A DNA stretch of 64,000 nt, taken from contig SHXW01000002.1 of the NCBI GenBank assembly GCA_009693115.1, forward strand, positions 62,001 through 126,000, in the 5' to 3' direction. Position numbers and translations under genes: made by a program. Shown here one piece after another: positions 17,089-26,738 of the stretch. Source of the DNA: Dehalococcoidia bacterium. Its GTDB lineage: Bacteria; Chloroflexota; Dehalococcoidia; Lucifugimonadales; Lucifugimonadaceae. The notes beneath the pieces were generated by a model, which was not told the origin of the DNA, ran no database searches, and saw nothing but the letters and a program-made list of their open reading frames with translations. Position 1 is the first letter of the stretch, and every line of letters begins with the position of its first letter.

Positions 17089-17831
17089 CTACCCGTGGAG
17101 CCTCTTATAACAAGAGCCGCAGAGGGGGCGGGCGTAGCTGGTGTCGGCTGGTTTGCCGCAGGCATGGCAGTGGTTCTCTTCGTAATCTTCGTTTTCATAT
17201 TGGGCCCACGATTCATAGCAGGAGTCACAGAGGGGCTTCGACGGGTTGGGGGGATAGGCCGGTCGCAGCGGATGCAGTGACCTAAGGCGGTCGGCGCGTA
17301 TTTCGCTCGCGGTTCATTGACGCTGTACGTGATCGATGGAGCGGGCTGACTGGAACCACGTCCCATTTGTTCGACGGTCGGAGGAGCCGTCGGTAATCGT
17401 TCGAGACCAGTACGGGGAACAAGCACTTCATTTACATATTTGCGTATCTCCGCGGATAACCGCGGCTCTCGGATGAGCAACCCGAATTCATAGGAATTCT
17501 GCGAGGAGTATTGATATAGGTTCATCGAGCTTACGAGTAGCGACTTCTCATTGAGGTAGATCTTGGCGTGTAGCCCTTCAAGTGGGTAAACCCAGGCCGT
17601 AGTGGTTTGAAGCCACCCTCCCGCAGATGTCTGGAGTGCCTCCGGCCTGACAATGATTGTCACCGGCACGTTTCGCCTTGTCGTCTGCTCGATTTCATCT
17701 TCAACATGACGCCACGATTGAACAAACGGGCTCACCAGAACCACGTATTCTCGCGCTTCTCGGATGACCCGTTCGACGCGCGGAGCGATGTCGCCATCGA
17801 AGAAGGCTTCGTTTTCGCTCTGAGTGTTCAC
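17089..17831 (-). pseudogene. Phospholipase-D-like protein with zinc-ribbon tail, frameshifted
   Basis: Starting at GTG 17831, the product shows a single PLD-type half-site: HAKIYLNEKSLLVSSMNLY (HxKx..N variant) followed by SYEFG. Close relatives pair this domain with a C-terminal double zinc ribbon. Here the frame reaches GHCIRCDRPIPP. The continuation (NPSKPLCDSCYESW, then HCHACGKP and LCGSCYKRL) is in another frame and ends at TAG 17089-17091. The switch falls at a run of six G on the plus strand (17248-17253). In the uninterrupted frame the protein runs on to 17067 as random sequence. Either a real mutation, a homopolymer consensus error or slippage would explain it. Such proteins are predicted nucleases or DNA-binding factors. 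Confidence 0.8.
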
Positions 17832-17999
17832 CACGCTAGACCCCTCTCTTCGCTCGGGATGACGGCTGTCCCCTCTCCCGCCCTTCGGGCATCCTAGCCC
17901 AAAGGGCACCCGAACGAGGGGGAGGGGACACACGACCCCTCACCCCAACCCTCTCTCCTTCGGCACGCTCAGGACAACGCCGCAAAGGGAGAGGGGGAA
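17832..17999. repeat. Clustered palindromic repeats
   Basis: This gap between the PLD-like gene and the enolase-superfamily gene is filled with CCCTCTCCC/GGGAGAGGG-type copies, one of them expanded by an insert between its arms (about 17929-17999). Translation upstream of the PLD-like start is repeat-derived and should not be treated as protein. Confidence 0.6.
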
Positions 18000-19115
18000 C
18001 TACTTCAGCACGGCGACCTGCTTCTTCTTGATGAGGTCAAAATCTATCTTTGCGCCGAGGCCGGGGACGTTGAACGGCGCGATGCGGACCATGCCGTCGC
18101 GGCCGACCTCTATGTCCTCGACCAGCCCGTACTTCTGCGCGCCCGAGGGCAGCAGCACCTCGAAGTATTCGCAATTGCGTATGGCCATGATCATGTGCAG
18201 GCCGGCCACGTTGTTCAGCGAGTTGCCGCCGTGGTGGACCTCATAGTTCATGTGGAACGCCTCGGCCAGGTGCGCCGTCTTCATGCACGAGGTCAGACCA
18301 CCCTTCACCGCAACGTCGCCGCGCAGATAGTCGGTGCAGCGGGCCATGAGCCACGGCGCGTACGTCGTCAGGCCGCCGGGGTGGGCCTCGGTGGCCATGA
18401 GCGGGATGTGGAGCTGCTGCTTGAGCTTGACGTAGCCCTCGATGTCGTCCTCGGCGAGGGGGTCCTCGTACCAGTAGTAGCCGAGGTCCTGGATGGCGAG
18501 GCCGACCTTCACCGCGGCCGGGTAGTCGTAGGCCCAGGTGGAGTCGAGCATGAGCACCATGTCGTCGCCGACGGCCTTGCGGACGGCCGCGCAGACCTTG
18601 ATGTCCTCGTCGGGGTCCGTCGGCGGGTGGATCTTGTACGCCTTCCAGCCCTGCGACTTGAACATGGCGGCTTCTTCGCCATATTCGCCCGGCGTAGCGT
18701 GGACCGACGAGCTAGCGTAGGCGGGGACGGTGTCACGGTAGGAGCCGAGGAGTTTGTGCAGGGGCATGTTGGCGGCCTTGCCTGCTATGTCCCACAGGGC
18801 CACGTCCACCGCGCCGAGGCAGCGCAACGTCGTGTTGCGGCCCCGCTGCCATGTGGCGTGGTAGAGCTTTTCGCGGTCGAGAGGGTCCTGGCCCATGATG
18901 ATGGGCTTCAGGACGCCGATGAGCGTCCCGGCGTCGGTGCTGCCCCCGCGGCCCACCCCGCCGAGGAAGGCGTGGCCCTCGATGCCCGCGTCGGTCTGGA
19001 CCGTGACGAGGCCAATGTCGGTCTTGCTGGGGATGCGGCCTGTGTGCCTGCCGTAGGTCGTCGGCGGGATGTTGTCCCAGGCGAAGATGGTGACCGTGAC
19101 GTCTGTGATTTTCAT
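18000..19115 (-). CDS. Enolase-superfamily enzyme (mandelate racemase / sugar-acid dehydratase group), paralogue 1
   Basis: The start MKITDVTVTIF at 19115 matches the family; the open frame upstream is repeat sequence. The 371-residue protein has an N-terminal capping domain and a TIM barrel. The expected metal ligands are seen as LMLDSTWAYD, YWYEDP and MATEAHPG, plus a late histidine in VHHGGNSLNN. The first catalytic motif, KxK in mandelate racemase, reads AYKIHP here (K-x-H). This suggests a dehydratase or epimerase of unknown acid-sugar specificity, not a racemase of the classic type. The neighbour is an aldo/keto reductase on the same strand, separated by repeats. Confidence 0.85.
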   Translation of the reverse strand: MKITDVTVTIFAWDNIPPTTYGRHTGRIPSKTDIGLVTVQTDAGIEGHAFLGGVGRGGSTDAGTLIGVLKPIIMGQDPLDREKLYHATWQRGRNTTLRCLGAVDVALWDIAGKAANMPLHKLLGSYRDTVPAYASSSVHATPGEYGEEAAMFKSQGWKAYKIHPPTDPDEDIKVCAAVRKAVGDDMVLMLDSTWAYDYPAAVKVGLAIQDLGYYWYEDPLAEDDIEGYVKLKQQLHIPLMATEAHPGGLTTYAPWLMARCTDYLRGDVAVKGGLTSCMKTAHLAEAFHMNYEVHHGGNSLNNVAGLHMIMAIRNCEYFEVLLPSGAQKYGLVEDIEVGRDGMVRIAPFNVPGLGAKIDFDLIKKKQVAVLK

Positions 19116-19363
19116 GGCGTGGCTCCGGCTTGCAGTGCCCTCTCCCACCGGGAGAGGGTTCGGGTGAGGGCATCTAGACCAACGCCCGCCGTCGCCGACG
19201 GCGCAGAGCGGGCCGTTACAGGACGTGACCGACGCAATAGTGACTGAGCGCAGGGGCGAGGGCAAGCGCGCGTCTGAGACCCCTCACCCTTGGCCCCCTC
19301 CCGCCGCGAGAGGAGGGACTTTTGAAGCAAGGCTCCCACAGGGAGAGGGGATGCCGGCTACGG
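19116..19363. repeat. Palindromic repeats between the enolase-superfamily and aldo/keto reductase genes
   Basis: Two copies of the CCCTCTCCC/GGGAGAGGG family lie here: a clean one at 19134-19171 and a longer, degenerate one at about 19280-19350. No gene is visible in the 248-bp gap. Confidence 0.6.
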
Positions 19364-20293
19364 CTACGACTGCGTCCGCCAGTCCTTGCCGAGCTTCTCG
19401 AAACGTCGGTGCATCTCCTCGACGGCGTGGGAGTCCAGTTTCAGCCCGGCGTCCATGAGTTTCAGGTTGGACTCCATGTGCTTCGGGTTCTTCGTGCCGA
19501 CGATGGCCACGTCCGGCTCCGGGTGCGAGAACAGGAACCCAAGTGCGAAGGCGACGGGGTCCGCCGGCTCGCCTGGGATGGGGCCCAAGTCGGCCATTTC
19601 CTTGTTGCGGTTGAAGTACGTGTCGTCGTAGCCGCGGACGTGCTGCTCTGTCTTTCCGCGGCGCACCGCGCCCCACGTGCCGCCCGCGATGGGACGCTTG
19701 ATGATGATGCCCATGCCGCGGGCCTCGGCTTTCTTGAGCAGGCCGGAGACGCGCGCCCCCTGATCGGCGATGTTGAAGCTGGTCTGGAGGGTGTCGAACA
19801 AGCCGGAGTCCACGGCCCAGTGCGCCGACTCGTTGTCGCCGGAATAGCCGATGAAGCGGGTCTTGCCGGCCTTGCGGGCATCCTGCAGGACGCGGATGAC
19901 GTCGCCCTGTTCGAGCACGTCTATGCCGCATGAGTGGAGCTGGACCAGGTCAACGTGGTCAACCTTCATGCGCTGGAGGCTGTTGTTGACGTTGCCAGCC
20001 ACGGTCTCCGGTGTCCAGGCTGTGCCCGACTGGCCGCCCAGATGGCCACCCTTTGTTGCCAGGAAGAACTCCTTGCGCCTGCCTGTGACGGTGCGGCCGA
20101 TGAGTTCTTCGCTGATGCCATAGCACTCGGCGGTATCGAGGAAGTTGATCCCGGAGTCCAGGGCGCGGTTGAGGACGTCCCCGGCCTGCTTGACGTCGCC
20201 GTCCGACATGGAGAGTTCGTAGCCGATTTCGGCCAGTCCCACGCCGAGAGCGCTGACCTTCGCCCCAGTCTTCCCGAATGTCGTGGTCTTCAT
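19364..20293 (-). CDS. Aldo/keto reductase
   Basis: A 309-residue (beta/alpha)8 NADPH-dependent oxidoreductase. The start MKTTTFGKTG at 20293 matches the family; an upstream in-frame ATG at 20326 is less likely. The catalytic set is visible: Asp in FLDTAECYG with the Tyr, Lys in LATKGG, and His in LVQLHS. Late elements IVGTKNPKH resemble the cofactor-binding end. It likely reduces or oxidises a sugar or hydroxy-acid carbonyl and sits upstream of the enolase-superfamily gene, so a shared pathway is plausible. Confidence 0.88.
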   Translation of the reverse strand: MKTTTFGKTGAKVSALGVGLAEIGYELSMSDGDVKQAGDVLNRALDSGINFLDTAECYGISEELIGRTVTGRRKEFFLATKGGHLGGQSGTAWTPETVAGNVNNSLQRMKVDHVDLVQLHSCGIDVLEQGDVIRVLQDARKAGKTRFIGYSGDNESAHWAVDSGLFDTLQTSFNIADQGARVSGLLKKAEARGMGIIIKRPIAGGTWGAVRRGKTEQHVRGYDDTYFNRNKEMADLGPIPGEPADPVAFALGFLFSHPEPDVAIVGTKNPKHMESNLKLMDAGLKLDSHAVEEMHRRFEKLGKDWRTQS

Positions 20294-20693
20294 TGCTTTC
20301 TCCTGCAAGTAGTTAACAAACCGCATGGTAACTCGCAGGGTGGGAAGCGGATGCAGGCGCGTGAATGGGTGCGCGCAAACGGGACCGTGGTGACGATTCA
20401 GTTAGCGGAGCCGCGGCTGTGACAGTTTTCAGACGTGGGCTACACGCTCGTCCATGGGGCCTGGCGCAGAGGGGTTGTCGTGGCGCCTGCGGGGGCGAAG
20501 ATGCCCTTGGATTCGCTCTATGTGGCTCCAGACATCCTTCACCCCCACTGCCAGAAAAGAGGGTTAAAACCCGAAGTCCGCACCGGACAGCGCGGACTTC
20601 GGGTGGAGGGAGGGTGCCGATCCTAAGCGAGACATTTCTTCGGACCGGCGGACCACTCAGCCGGAGCGTGCGAGATTCAGCTCCGGCCGTGGA
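20294..20693. other. 400-bp gap without recognisable gene
   Basis: The gap lies upstream of the aldo/keto reductase and downstream of the DUF5679 gene. Apart from the terminator at 20569-20604 I see no coding pattern or tRNA. The promoter for the aldo/keto reductase should lie near 20300-20400. Confidence 0.4.
20569..20604 (-). terminator. Rho-independent terminator of the DUF5679 gene
   Basis: A perfect 13-bp stem (20569-20581 with 20592-20604) is followed on the minus strand by TTTTAACCC. It lies about 90 nt beyond the stop of the small zinc protein. Confidence 0.75.
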
Positions 20694-20837
20694 TCACTTC
20701 GAGGCGCCGATCTTGAACATCTTGGTCGTGCATATCGGGCACGTACCCTGGGTGGCCGGGCGACCGTTCTTCATCTTGATGGCCTTGGCGGCCTTCATTT
20801 CCCGCTTGGCTTTGCACTTCATGCAGTATGCCTGCAT
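20694..20837 (-). CDS. Small DUF5679 zinc-ribbon protein
   Basis: A 47-residue protein with two CxxC knuckles (C5/C8 in YCMKCKAK and C33/C36 in CPICTTKMF) around a basic stretch, KNGRPATQG. This is the DUF5679 pattern, common in Chloroflexota and Actinobacteria and of unknown function; a zinc ribbon bound to nucleic acid is a reasonable idea. ATG at 20837 is chosen because the longer frame from 20894 adds non-conserved residues. It is monocistronic with its own terminator. Confidence 0.85.
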   Translation of the reverse strand: MQAYCMKCKAKREMKAAKAIKMKNGRPATQGTCPICTTKMFKIGASK

Positions 20838-21370
20838 AGACTCTTCTCCTCGGACCGAATAGTCCTTTGCGAGACCCGACAGCCGGGTTCGCATCTCGAA
20901 CGCGAAAAAACGTTAGTACGAAGGGCGCGAGTTTGTCCAGACCCCTGACCTGAGTTCAGGCTGAACTTGGGGCACGCGCACGGCCCTGAAAACGGCTGAT
21001 CGTGGGGTGAATTTCCGCCGGCAACCCGCGGACGCACAAGGCGTTTTTCGTATTCAGAGAGCGGGTCTGAGGCGGCCCCGAAGCCGCAGTTGAGATACGG
21101 TTGAGATCCCACGGCGTGCACCCATCATGCAAAGCCGCGCAATGTCCAATCTGCGGCATCTCGCAGACGGGAAGTTTCCCAAGTGTGATCTCCGGGATAT
21201 AGCCCGCGAGATTGGCCGGAAGTCAAGCCCATCGCCGATATAATTGCCTTCCTGCACCTGCACAAGCCCGTCCAGCGGTCGCAGTCCTCTCTCACTTCAG
21301 GAATAGAGGGGAGAGTATGAATCGGGCGTCGCGGCCATACAGGCACGATTAGGACACGGCCAGACACCAT
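20838..21370. promoter_or_regulatory. Divergent gap upstream of pheS and the DUF5679 gene
   Basis: This 533-bp gap is one of the longest in the window. It holds a TATAAT at 21239-21244, but no -35 at normal spacing, so a pheS promoter there is only possible. No T-box motif is present, in contrast to trpS. No tRNA or protein gene is visible. Confidence 0.35.
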
Positions 21371-22432
21371 ATGACAGAACCTTTGCCCACTACAGACCTC
21401 AAACAACTGAGCGAAGACGCGCTGTCTGCGCTTCAAGTGCTGGACACTTCAGACCCCGGGGCCGTTGAAAAGTGGCGCGTGGAGTTCCTGGGTCGCAATG
21501 GGCGGCTCACCACGGTCCTGCGCGGGCTGGGGGCGCTCCCTGCCGAACAACGCAGGGAGGCGGGCGCGGCTGCCAACTCTCTGAAAGAGCAGCTGGAGCA
21601 ACGCCTCGAAGAGAAGCGCACACAGACCCTTGCCGCGCAAGCGGCGCGGGCAGAGTCCCTCGACATTTCGCTGCCCGGCCGCAGGATGCGCCGGGGCAGG
21701 CTGCACCCTTCAACTCAGATAATCAGGGAGATATGCAGCGCCTTCAACGAGATGGGATTCCAGACCGTCGAAGGGCCGGAGGTCGAGTGGGAGAGATACA
21801 ACTTCGACCTTCTGAACATCCCCCGCGACCACCCGGCCCGAGATAAGTGGGACACGATCTGGATAGAGCAGCCGGAATCCCGCCGCCCGCCGGACGGCCA
21901 GCGCATCCTGCTCCGCACGCACACATCGCCGATGCAGGGGCGCGTCATGGAAAGGCAGCAGCCCCCGGTGCGGGTCATTGTGCCGGGCAAGTGCTACCGC
22001 TTCGAGGCGACGGACGCCACGCACGAATGGCAGTTCCACCAGGTCGAGGGTCTCGTTGTTGATGAGGGGGTGACCTTCGCCGACCTGAAGGGCACGCTCT
22101 ATGAGTTCGCCCGCCGCATCTTTGGCGCAAACCGAAGGGTGCGGTTCAGGTGCGACTTCTTCCCGTTCGTCGAGCCGGGCGTGGATATGTCCATAGACTG
22201 CTTCGGGTGCGACGGGAAGGGCTGCCGGATATGCAAGAACTCGGGCTGGATAGAGATCATGGGCGCAGGCATGGTCCACCCGAAGGTGCTCGCGGCTGTC
22301 GGCTATGACACGGCCCGGTACACGGGCTTCGCCTTCGGCATGGGGCCGGAGCGGATAGCGATGCTCCGATACGGCATCGAGGACATCCGGCACTTCTTTT
22401 CTAACGACCTGCGGTTTCTGAGTCAGTTTTGA
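21371..22432 (+). CDS. pheS: Phenylalanine--tRNA ligase alpha subunit
   Basis: The catalytic subunit (353 residues) of the alpha2-beta2 synthetase. It has an N-terminal coiled-coil tRNA-binding arm (about 1-95), then class II motif 2 (the TSPMQGRVM to CYRFEATDATHEWQFHQVEG region). Class II motif 3 is near the end (GFAFGMGPERIAMLRYGI). A zinc-like CFGCDGKGCRIC insertion is present at about 277-288. ATG at 21371 is the first plausible start. It is followed by pheT after a 241-bp spacer, unusually long for this pair. Confidence 0.96.
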   Translation: MTEPLPTTDLKQLSEDALSALQVLDTSDPGAVEKWRVEFLGRNGRLTTVLRGLGALPAEQRREAGAAANSLKEQLEQRLEEKRTQTLAAQAARAESLDISLPGRRMRRGRLHPSTQIIREICSAFNEMGFQTVEGPEVEWERYNFDLLNIPRDHPARDKWDTIWIEQPESRRPPDGQRILLRTHTSPMQGRVMERQQPPVRVIVPGKCYRFEATDATHEWQFHQVEGLVVDEGVTFADLKGTLYEFARRIFGANRRVRFRCDFFPFVEPGVDMSIDCFGCDGKGCRICKNSGWIEIMGAGMVHPKVLAAVGYDTARYTGFAFGMGPERIAMLRYGIEDIRHFFSNDLRFLSQF

Positions 22433-22673
22433 GTAACGCATTGATTTTGTATTGCGCCGCTTACCCGCTGCCACCTTCATCCCGGGCGAAGCCGAGGAAG
22501 CTGACATTCGCGATCAGCAACGGCTCGCCGGTTTCAACAGACGATGGTCCAAGGCGACCTGACAGATCCCTCCGCTCCGTCCCGCTGCGCCGGGACCGTG
22601 TACCCGGCGAGGCCGGGTGGCGGGATGTGGGGATCTCAGGAAGTGCGCTGTTCGGCAAGGCCGGGGCTGTGCG

Positions 22674-25136
22674 ATGAAAGTCCCTCTGTCATGGATGAAG
22701 GAATACGTCCCGGTCGAACTGCCTGCCGAGGAGATCGCACGGCGGCTGACGATGGCCGGCGTCGAGGTGACCGGCATCGAGCGTACGCACACGTGGAACG
22801 GCATCATCGTCGGCCATGTCAGGAGCGTGCGGCCTCACCCGAATGCAGACAGGCTGCGCCTCGTTACGGTTGACCGCGGAAGCGCGGGCGAGATTGAAGT
22901 CGTTTGCGGCGCGCCGAACGTGGCCGAGGGCCAGAGAATAGCGTTCGCGGGCGTCGGCGCGGACGTGATAGATGGCCACACCGGCAAGGCCTCGAAGCTC
23001 AAGGCCGGAAAGATCAGGGGCGTTGAGTCTCCGGGCATGGTGTTGTCCGAGAAAGAACTGGGTATGTCCGGGGACCACGAGGGCATCGTGGTGCTTGACC
23101 CTGCAGCACCGGTCGGCAGACCCCTGAGTGAAGTGCTGGGCGAAACCGTGCTGGACCTTGAACTGTCACCCAACCGGCCGGACTGCCTGGGCGTGCTGGG
23201 CGTGGCAAGAGAGGTGGGCGCTCTTGTGGGTCTTGGCGCGACGGAGCCCGCGCTCGGTTACAGGGAGTCTGGGCCGGACGCGCACTCGCTCGCTCGCGTG
23301 ACCATCGAGGCTGCGGACCTGTGTCCGCGGTATACCGCCACCGTGATTCGCGGTGTGAAGGTGGGGCCGTCGCCGAATTGGCTCCAGGACAGGCTCAGAG
23401 CCCTGGGCGAGAGGCCTGTAAACAACGTCGTGGACGCCACGAACTACGTCATGTTTGAACTAGGCCAGCCCCTGCACGCCTTTGACTTTGACCTTGTCGC
23501 CGGCCGCCACGTGATCGTGCGGCGGGCGCGCTCCGGAGAGAAGCTGGCCACGCTCGACGGTGTCGAGCGCACGCTGACGGACGAGATGCTTGTCATCGCA
23601 GACCCGGAGCGGGCCATCGGCCTGGCCGGAGTGATGGGCGGCGCGAACTCTGAGATCACCGAGCGCACGGTGAATGTTCTGCTGGAGTCTGCGAACTTCC
23701 ACGCGGTGAACAACAGGAAGACGGCGCGCGGGTTGGGCCTCGCTTCGGAAGCTACCGTGCGCTTCGAGAAGGGTTTGCGTGCCGGTCTGGCTGAGGTTGG
23801 CCTGCGCCGCTGCGTGGGGATGATCCTTGAAGTGGCGGGTGGAGATGCGGCGCGGGGGGTCATAGACGAGTGGCCGGGGCGCGGCAATGAGGTGAACGAG
23901 ATTTTCCTTACCCAGCAGCGGGTCCAGGCTGTGCTGGGCGTCGAATGGCCCGCCGCGCAGGTGGTGAACACTCTGCGATCGCTGGGGTTTGAGCCTGTCC
24001 CGGCCCTTGCTGCGGCCGGCGGGCAGGGGGCCGCAATGGGCGATAGGTCCGCGTCCTGGAGCGTTCGCGTGCCCTACTGGCGGCCTGACATTACGATCCC
24101 GGAGGACCTGTGCGAGGAGCTTGCACGAGTCATTGGGTACGACCAGATACCGCAGACGGTGGTTTCAGGCCGGGTGCCGCGCTGGGAGCCGCAGGCGGGT
24201 CTGAACCTGCGTGAAAAGGTGCGGGACGCGCTCGTGGCCGCTGGGATACAGGAGATGATCTCTTACACAGCCACCTCAGAGCGTAACGAGGAGCGCGTGC
24301 GCCTGAGCGAAAAGACGCCCGGTCATGTGAAACTCGCGAACCCGCTGTCGGCGGACTGGGCGGTCATGCGCCGCACGCTGCGCGAAAACGCTCTCAGGAC
24401 CTTCTCGGACAATGCACGCACATGGCGCGGCCCGGTGGCCATGTTCGAGATCGGCAAGGTCTTCCTCGACCACGGCGAAGGCCTGCCGGAAGAGCGAGAA
24501 ATGGTGGTGGGTGTGCTCGGCGGCCTGCGTTCAGAGACGCACTGGGCCGGTGAACAGACGCGCTTGGACTTCTTTGACGCCAAAGGCGCGGTCGAGGCCG
24601 TCCTTGAGGCGCTGCGAGTCGAGGGCGCGTTCTCGCCCGGTGCGGACTCCACGCTGGCGGCGGGGCGCGTCGCAGCGGTGACATCACCGCGGGCGGGCGG
24701 GCTGAGAGTCGGCATAGTGGGCGAGGTTGACCCGCAGGTGATGACCGCGTTCGGCATCGACGCCGGGCCGGTCGCGATGTTTGAACTCGACCTCGAAGCC
24801 CTTGGCAAGGCGGTTGACGCATCGAGGTCGTCGGCCAGCCCATACAAGCCCTTTGGGCGGTTCCCGGCATCGCCGCGTGACCTGGCGCTGCTCCTGGATG
24901 ATGGTGTGCCAGCAGGCGAGGTGCTGCGCATGATTGAGCGCAACAGACTGGTGGCGTCTGCGAGCGTATTTGACGTCTACCGCGGCAAGGGTGTGGCGAC
25001 GGGCAGGAAGTCTCTCGCCGTACGAGTGGTCTATCAGGCCGCGGACCGCACGCTCACATCGGAGGAGGTTGACGCCGCTGAGAAATCCATCCTGAACGCC
25101 CTATCGTCTCAGCTTGGCGCGGAACTGCGGAAGTAG
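22674..25136 (+). CDS. pheT: Phenylalanine--tRNA ligase beta subunit
   Basis: The 820-residue beta subunit, with the expected series of domains. It has MKVPLSWMKEYVP at the start, a tRNA-binding OB-fold (about 40-150), the B3/B4 editing domain, B5 repeats, a catalytic-like core and a C-terminal anticodon-binding FDX-ACB domain (FPASPRDLALLLDD onward). The subunit binds tRNA-Phe and edits Tyr-tRNA-Phe. The frame is open back to 22617, but ATG at 22674 matches the conserved N-terminus. The 22433-22673 spacer has no obvious gene. Confidence 0.96.
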   Translation: MKVPLSWMKEYVPVELPAEEIARRLTMAGVEVTGIERTHTWNGIIVGHVRSVRPHPNADRLRLVTVDRGSAGEIEVVCGAPNVAEGQRIAFAGVGADVIDGHTGKASKLKAGKIRGVESPGMVLSEKELGMSGDHEGIVVLDPAAPVGRPLSEVLGETVLDLELSPNRPDCLGVLGVAREVGALVGLGATEPALGYRESGPDAHSLARVTIEAADLCPRYTATVIRGVKVGPSPNWLQDRLRALGERPVNNVVDATNYVMFELGQPLHAFDFDLVAGRHVIVRRARSGEKLATLDGVERTLTDEMLVIADPERAIGLAGVMGGANSEITERTVNVLLESANFHAVNNRKTARGLGLASEATVRFEKGLRAGLAEVGLRRCVGMILEVAGGDAARGVIDEWPGRGNEVNEIFLTQQRVQAVLGVEWPAAQVVNTLRSLGFEPVPALAAAGGQGAAMGDRSASWSVRVPYWRPDITIPEDLCEELARVIGYDQIPQTVVSGRVPRWEPQAGLNLREKVRDALVAAGIQEMISYTATSERNEERVRLSEKTPGHVKLANPLSADWAVMRRTLRENALRTFSDNARTWRGPVAMFEIGKVFLDHGEGLPEEREMVVGVLGGLRSETHWAGEQTRLDFFDAKGAVEAVLEALRVEGAFSPGADSTLAAGRVAAVTSPRAGGLRVGIVGEVDPQVMTAFGIDAGPVAMFELDLEALGKAVDASRSSASPYKPFGRFPASPRDLALLLDDGVPAGEVLRMIERNRLVASASVFDVYRGKGVATGRKSLAVRVVYQAADRTLTSEEVDAAEKSILNALSSQLGAELRK

Positions 25137-25228
25137 GGCCACAGAGTCCGATGTCATCTTGCGTCCGGGCCCGCTGTGCATGTGGCCGATAGAATCTGGG
25201 GACGGATGCAGAATCACTTGAAGGTCGC

Positions 25229-26554
25229 GTGATGCCTCCACCCCCGTCAAAGCCCGCCGCTCCACGGCACCATTACCACGCAGACATGCTCTCCGTGGAG
25301 GATGCGCGCGAGCGCATCCTGTCCCATTTCAGTGTGCTGTCCGTGGAGGCGCGGCCCATCCTCGAAACGCTGGGCATGACGCTGGCCGAAGACCTGCGCG
25401 CCCTGTTCGATGTCCCTCCGCTCGCCAACTCGGCGATGGACGGGTATGCGGTGCGCTCGCACGATGTGGCGAAGGCGAGCGATGCCTCGCCGGTCTCACT
25501 GCCCGTAATTTCTACCGTCGCAGCAGGACAACTGCCCGACAGGCCGGTGGGGCCCGGGACCGCCGTGCGCATCATGACAGGCGCGCCCATGCCGGAGGGG
25601 GCAGACGCCGTTGTGCCGTTTGAGGACACTGACGAGGAGGAGCGGCGCAAACGTGGCGACGGGCTGAAGAGCATTTCCGTACGCGTGCCTGCTACGGCCG
25701 GAGGCAACGTGCGGCCAGCGGGAGAAGACATCCGCAAGGGCGCACTCGTCCTGGCAGAAGGCGTGACGATGCGGCCCGGCGAGATCGGCGTGGCGGCGTC
25801 GCTCGGCAGGAAGGCTGTGAGGGTGGTCAGGAGACCCGTCGTGGCGATCATCTCGACCGGCGATGAGCTGATCGAACCCGGCCAGCTGCATGAGCCGGGC
25901 AAGATTTACAACTCCAACGCCTACTCAATTGCCGCCGCGGTACAGAAGTACGGCGGCGTGGCTCGGGTCGTGGGGATAGCTCGGGACACCGTCGAGGCCT
26001 TGCAGGCGGCGTTGGACGAGGCTATTGGCGGCGAACCTGACATGGTGGTCACGACGGCGGGCGTGTCCAAGGGCGACTATGACGTTGTGAAGGACGTGCT
26101 GTCAAAGCGCGGCAAGATAACGCTGTGGTCAGTGAGGATGCGTCCTGCCAAACCCCTCGCCTTTGGCACGCTCGATGCGCCGGACGGGCGCAAGGTCCCG
26201 CACCTTGGCCTGCCCGGCAACCCGGTGAGCGCCATGGTGGCCTTCGAACAGTTCGGTCGTCCCGCGATCCAAAAAATGTCGGGGCGCAAACCGTCGCCCA
26301 GACCTTCGGTCCAGGCTGTGCTGGAGGACCCGATCACTAACCTTGACGGGCGGAGGGTGTATGCCCGCGTCATTGTGTACCGGGACGGGGCAGGCGTGTA
26401 CCGCGCGCGGACGACGGGGACGCAGAGTTCGGGCGCGCTGACATCAATGGCGCTCGCGAATGGACTGGCGGTCTGTCCGGACGACGTCGCCCGGATCGAT
26501 CCTGGTGAAATGGTGACTGTGGAAATGCTCGACTGGCCGGAGGAAGTGTTTTAA
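25229..26554 (+). CDS. moeA: Molybdopterin molybdotransferase MoeA
   Basis: Inserts molybdate into adenylylated molybdopterin. The 441-residue protein shows the MoeA order: N-terminal domain I/II with ANSAMDGYAV, then VRIMTGAPMPEGADAVVPFE. The MogA-like domain has ISTGDELIEPG and TTAGVSKGDYD, followed by LPGNPVSAMVAFEQFGRP. The C-terminal barrel is present. GTG at 25229 and ATG at 25232 are adjacent; ATG is more likely. moaA and moaC are 9-12 kb away, so the Moco genes are split. It may share a transcript with pheT (92-bp gap). Confidence 0.95.
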   Translation: MMPPPPSKPAAPRHHYHADMLSVEDARERILSHFSVLSVEARPILETLGMTLAEDLRALFDVPPLANSAMDGYAVRSHDVAKASDASPVSLPVISTVAAGQLPDRPVGPGTAVRIMTGAPMPEGADAVVPFEDTDEEERRKRGDGLKSISVRVPATAGGNVRPAGEDIRKGALVLAEGVTMRPGEIGVAASLGRKAVRVVRRPVVAIISTGDELIEPGQLHEPGKIYNSNAYSIAAAVQKYGGVARVVGIARDTVEALQAALDEAIGGEPDMVVTTAGVSKGDYDVVKDVLSKRGKITLWSVRMRPAKPLAFGTLDAPDGRKVPHLGLPGNPVSAMVAFEQFGRPAIQKMSGRKPSPRPSVQAVLEDPITNLDGRRVYARVIVYRDGAGVYRARTTGTQSSGALTSMALANGLAVCPDDVARIDPGEMVTVEMLDWPEEVF

Positions 26555-26738
26555 CGGCCGGGGCGAACGAGTGCACCAGATATTCGGGGTTCGGTGTCCC
26601 CGACACCTCGCCGCCCCTTCACTAACGCAGAGCGTGATCTCAGCCGGGCAGGAATGCTGGACACTTTCTGGAACTCCGGGGTACTGTGTCAGATATTGTG
26701 CAGGTTGGCGTGTGATCAGTGGGAGGGCGCGAAATTCT

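Noticed and set aside
17067-17250. Unshifted C-terminus of the PLD-like protein as real coding sequence
   Set aside because: The sequence is Thr/Pro/Ala-rich and random-looking, overlaps the GNAT start, and the alternative frame gives a clear zinc ribbon.
18195-19247. 350-codon plus-strand ORF opposite an enolase-superfamily gene
   Set aside because: It is a GC-driven shadow of the real minus-strand gene, and its translation (Val/Arg/Gly-rich) resembles no protein family.
21239-21244. TATAAT as a firm pheS promoter
   Set aside because: No -35 hexamer lies at 16-18 bp spacing, so it is only mentioned as a possibility.
20838-21370. T-box before pheS
   Set aside because: There is no GGGTGGxACCGCG antiterminator motif and no AGAGAG/GGTTGGTG stem I elements.
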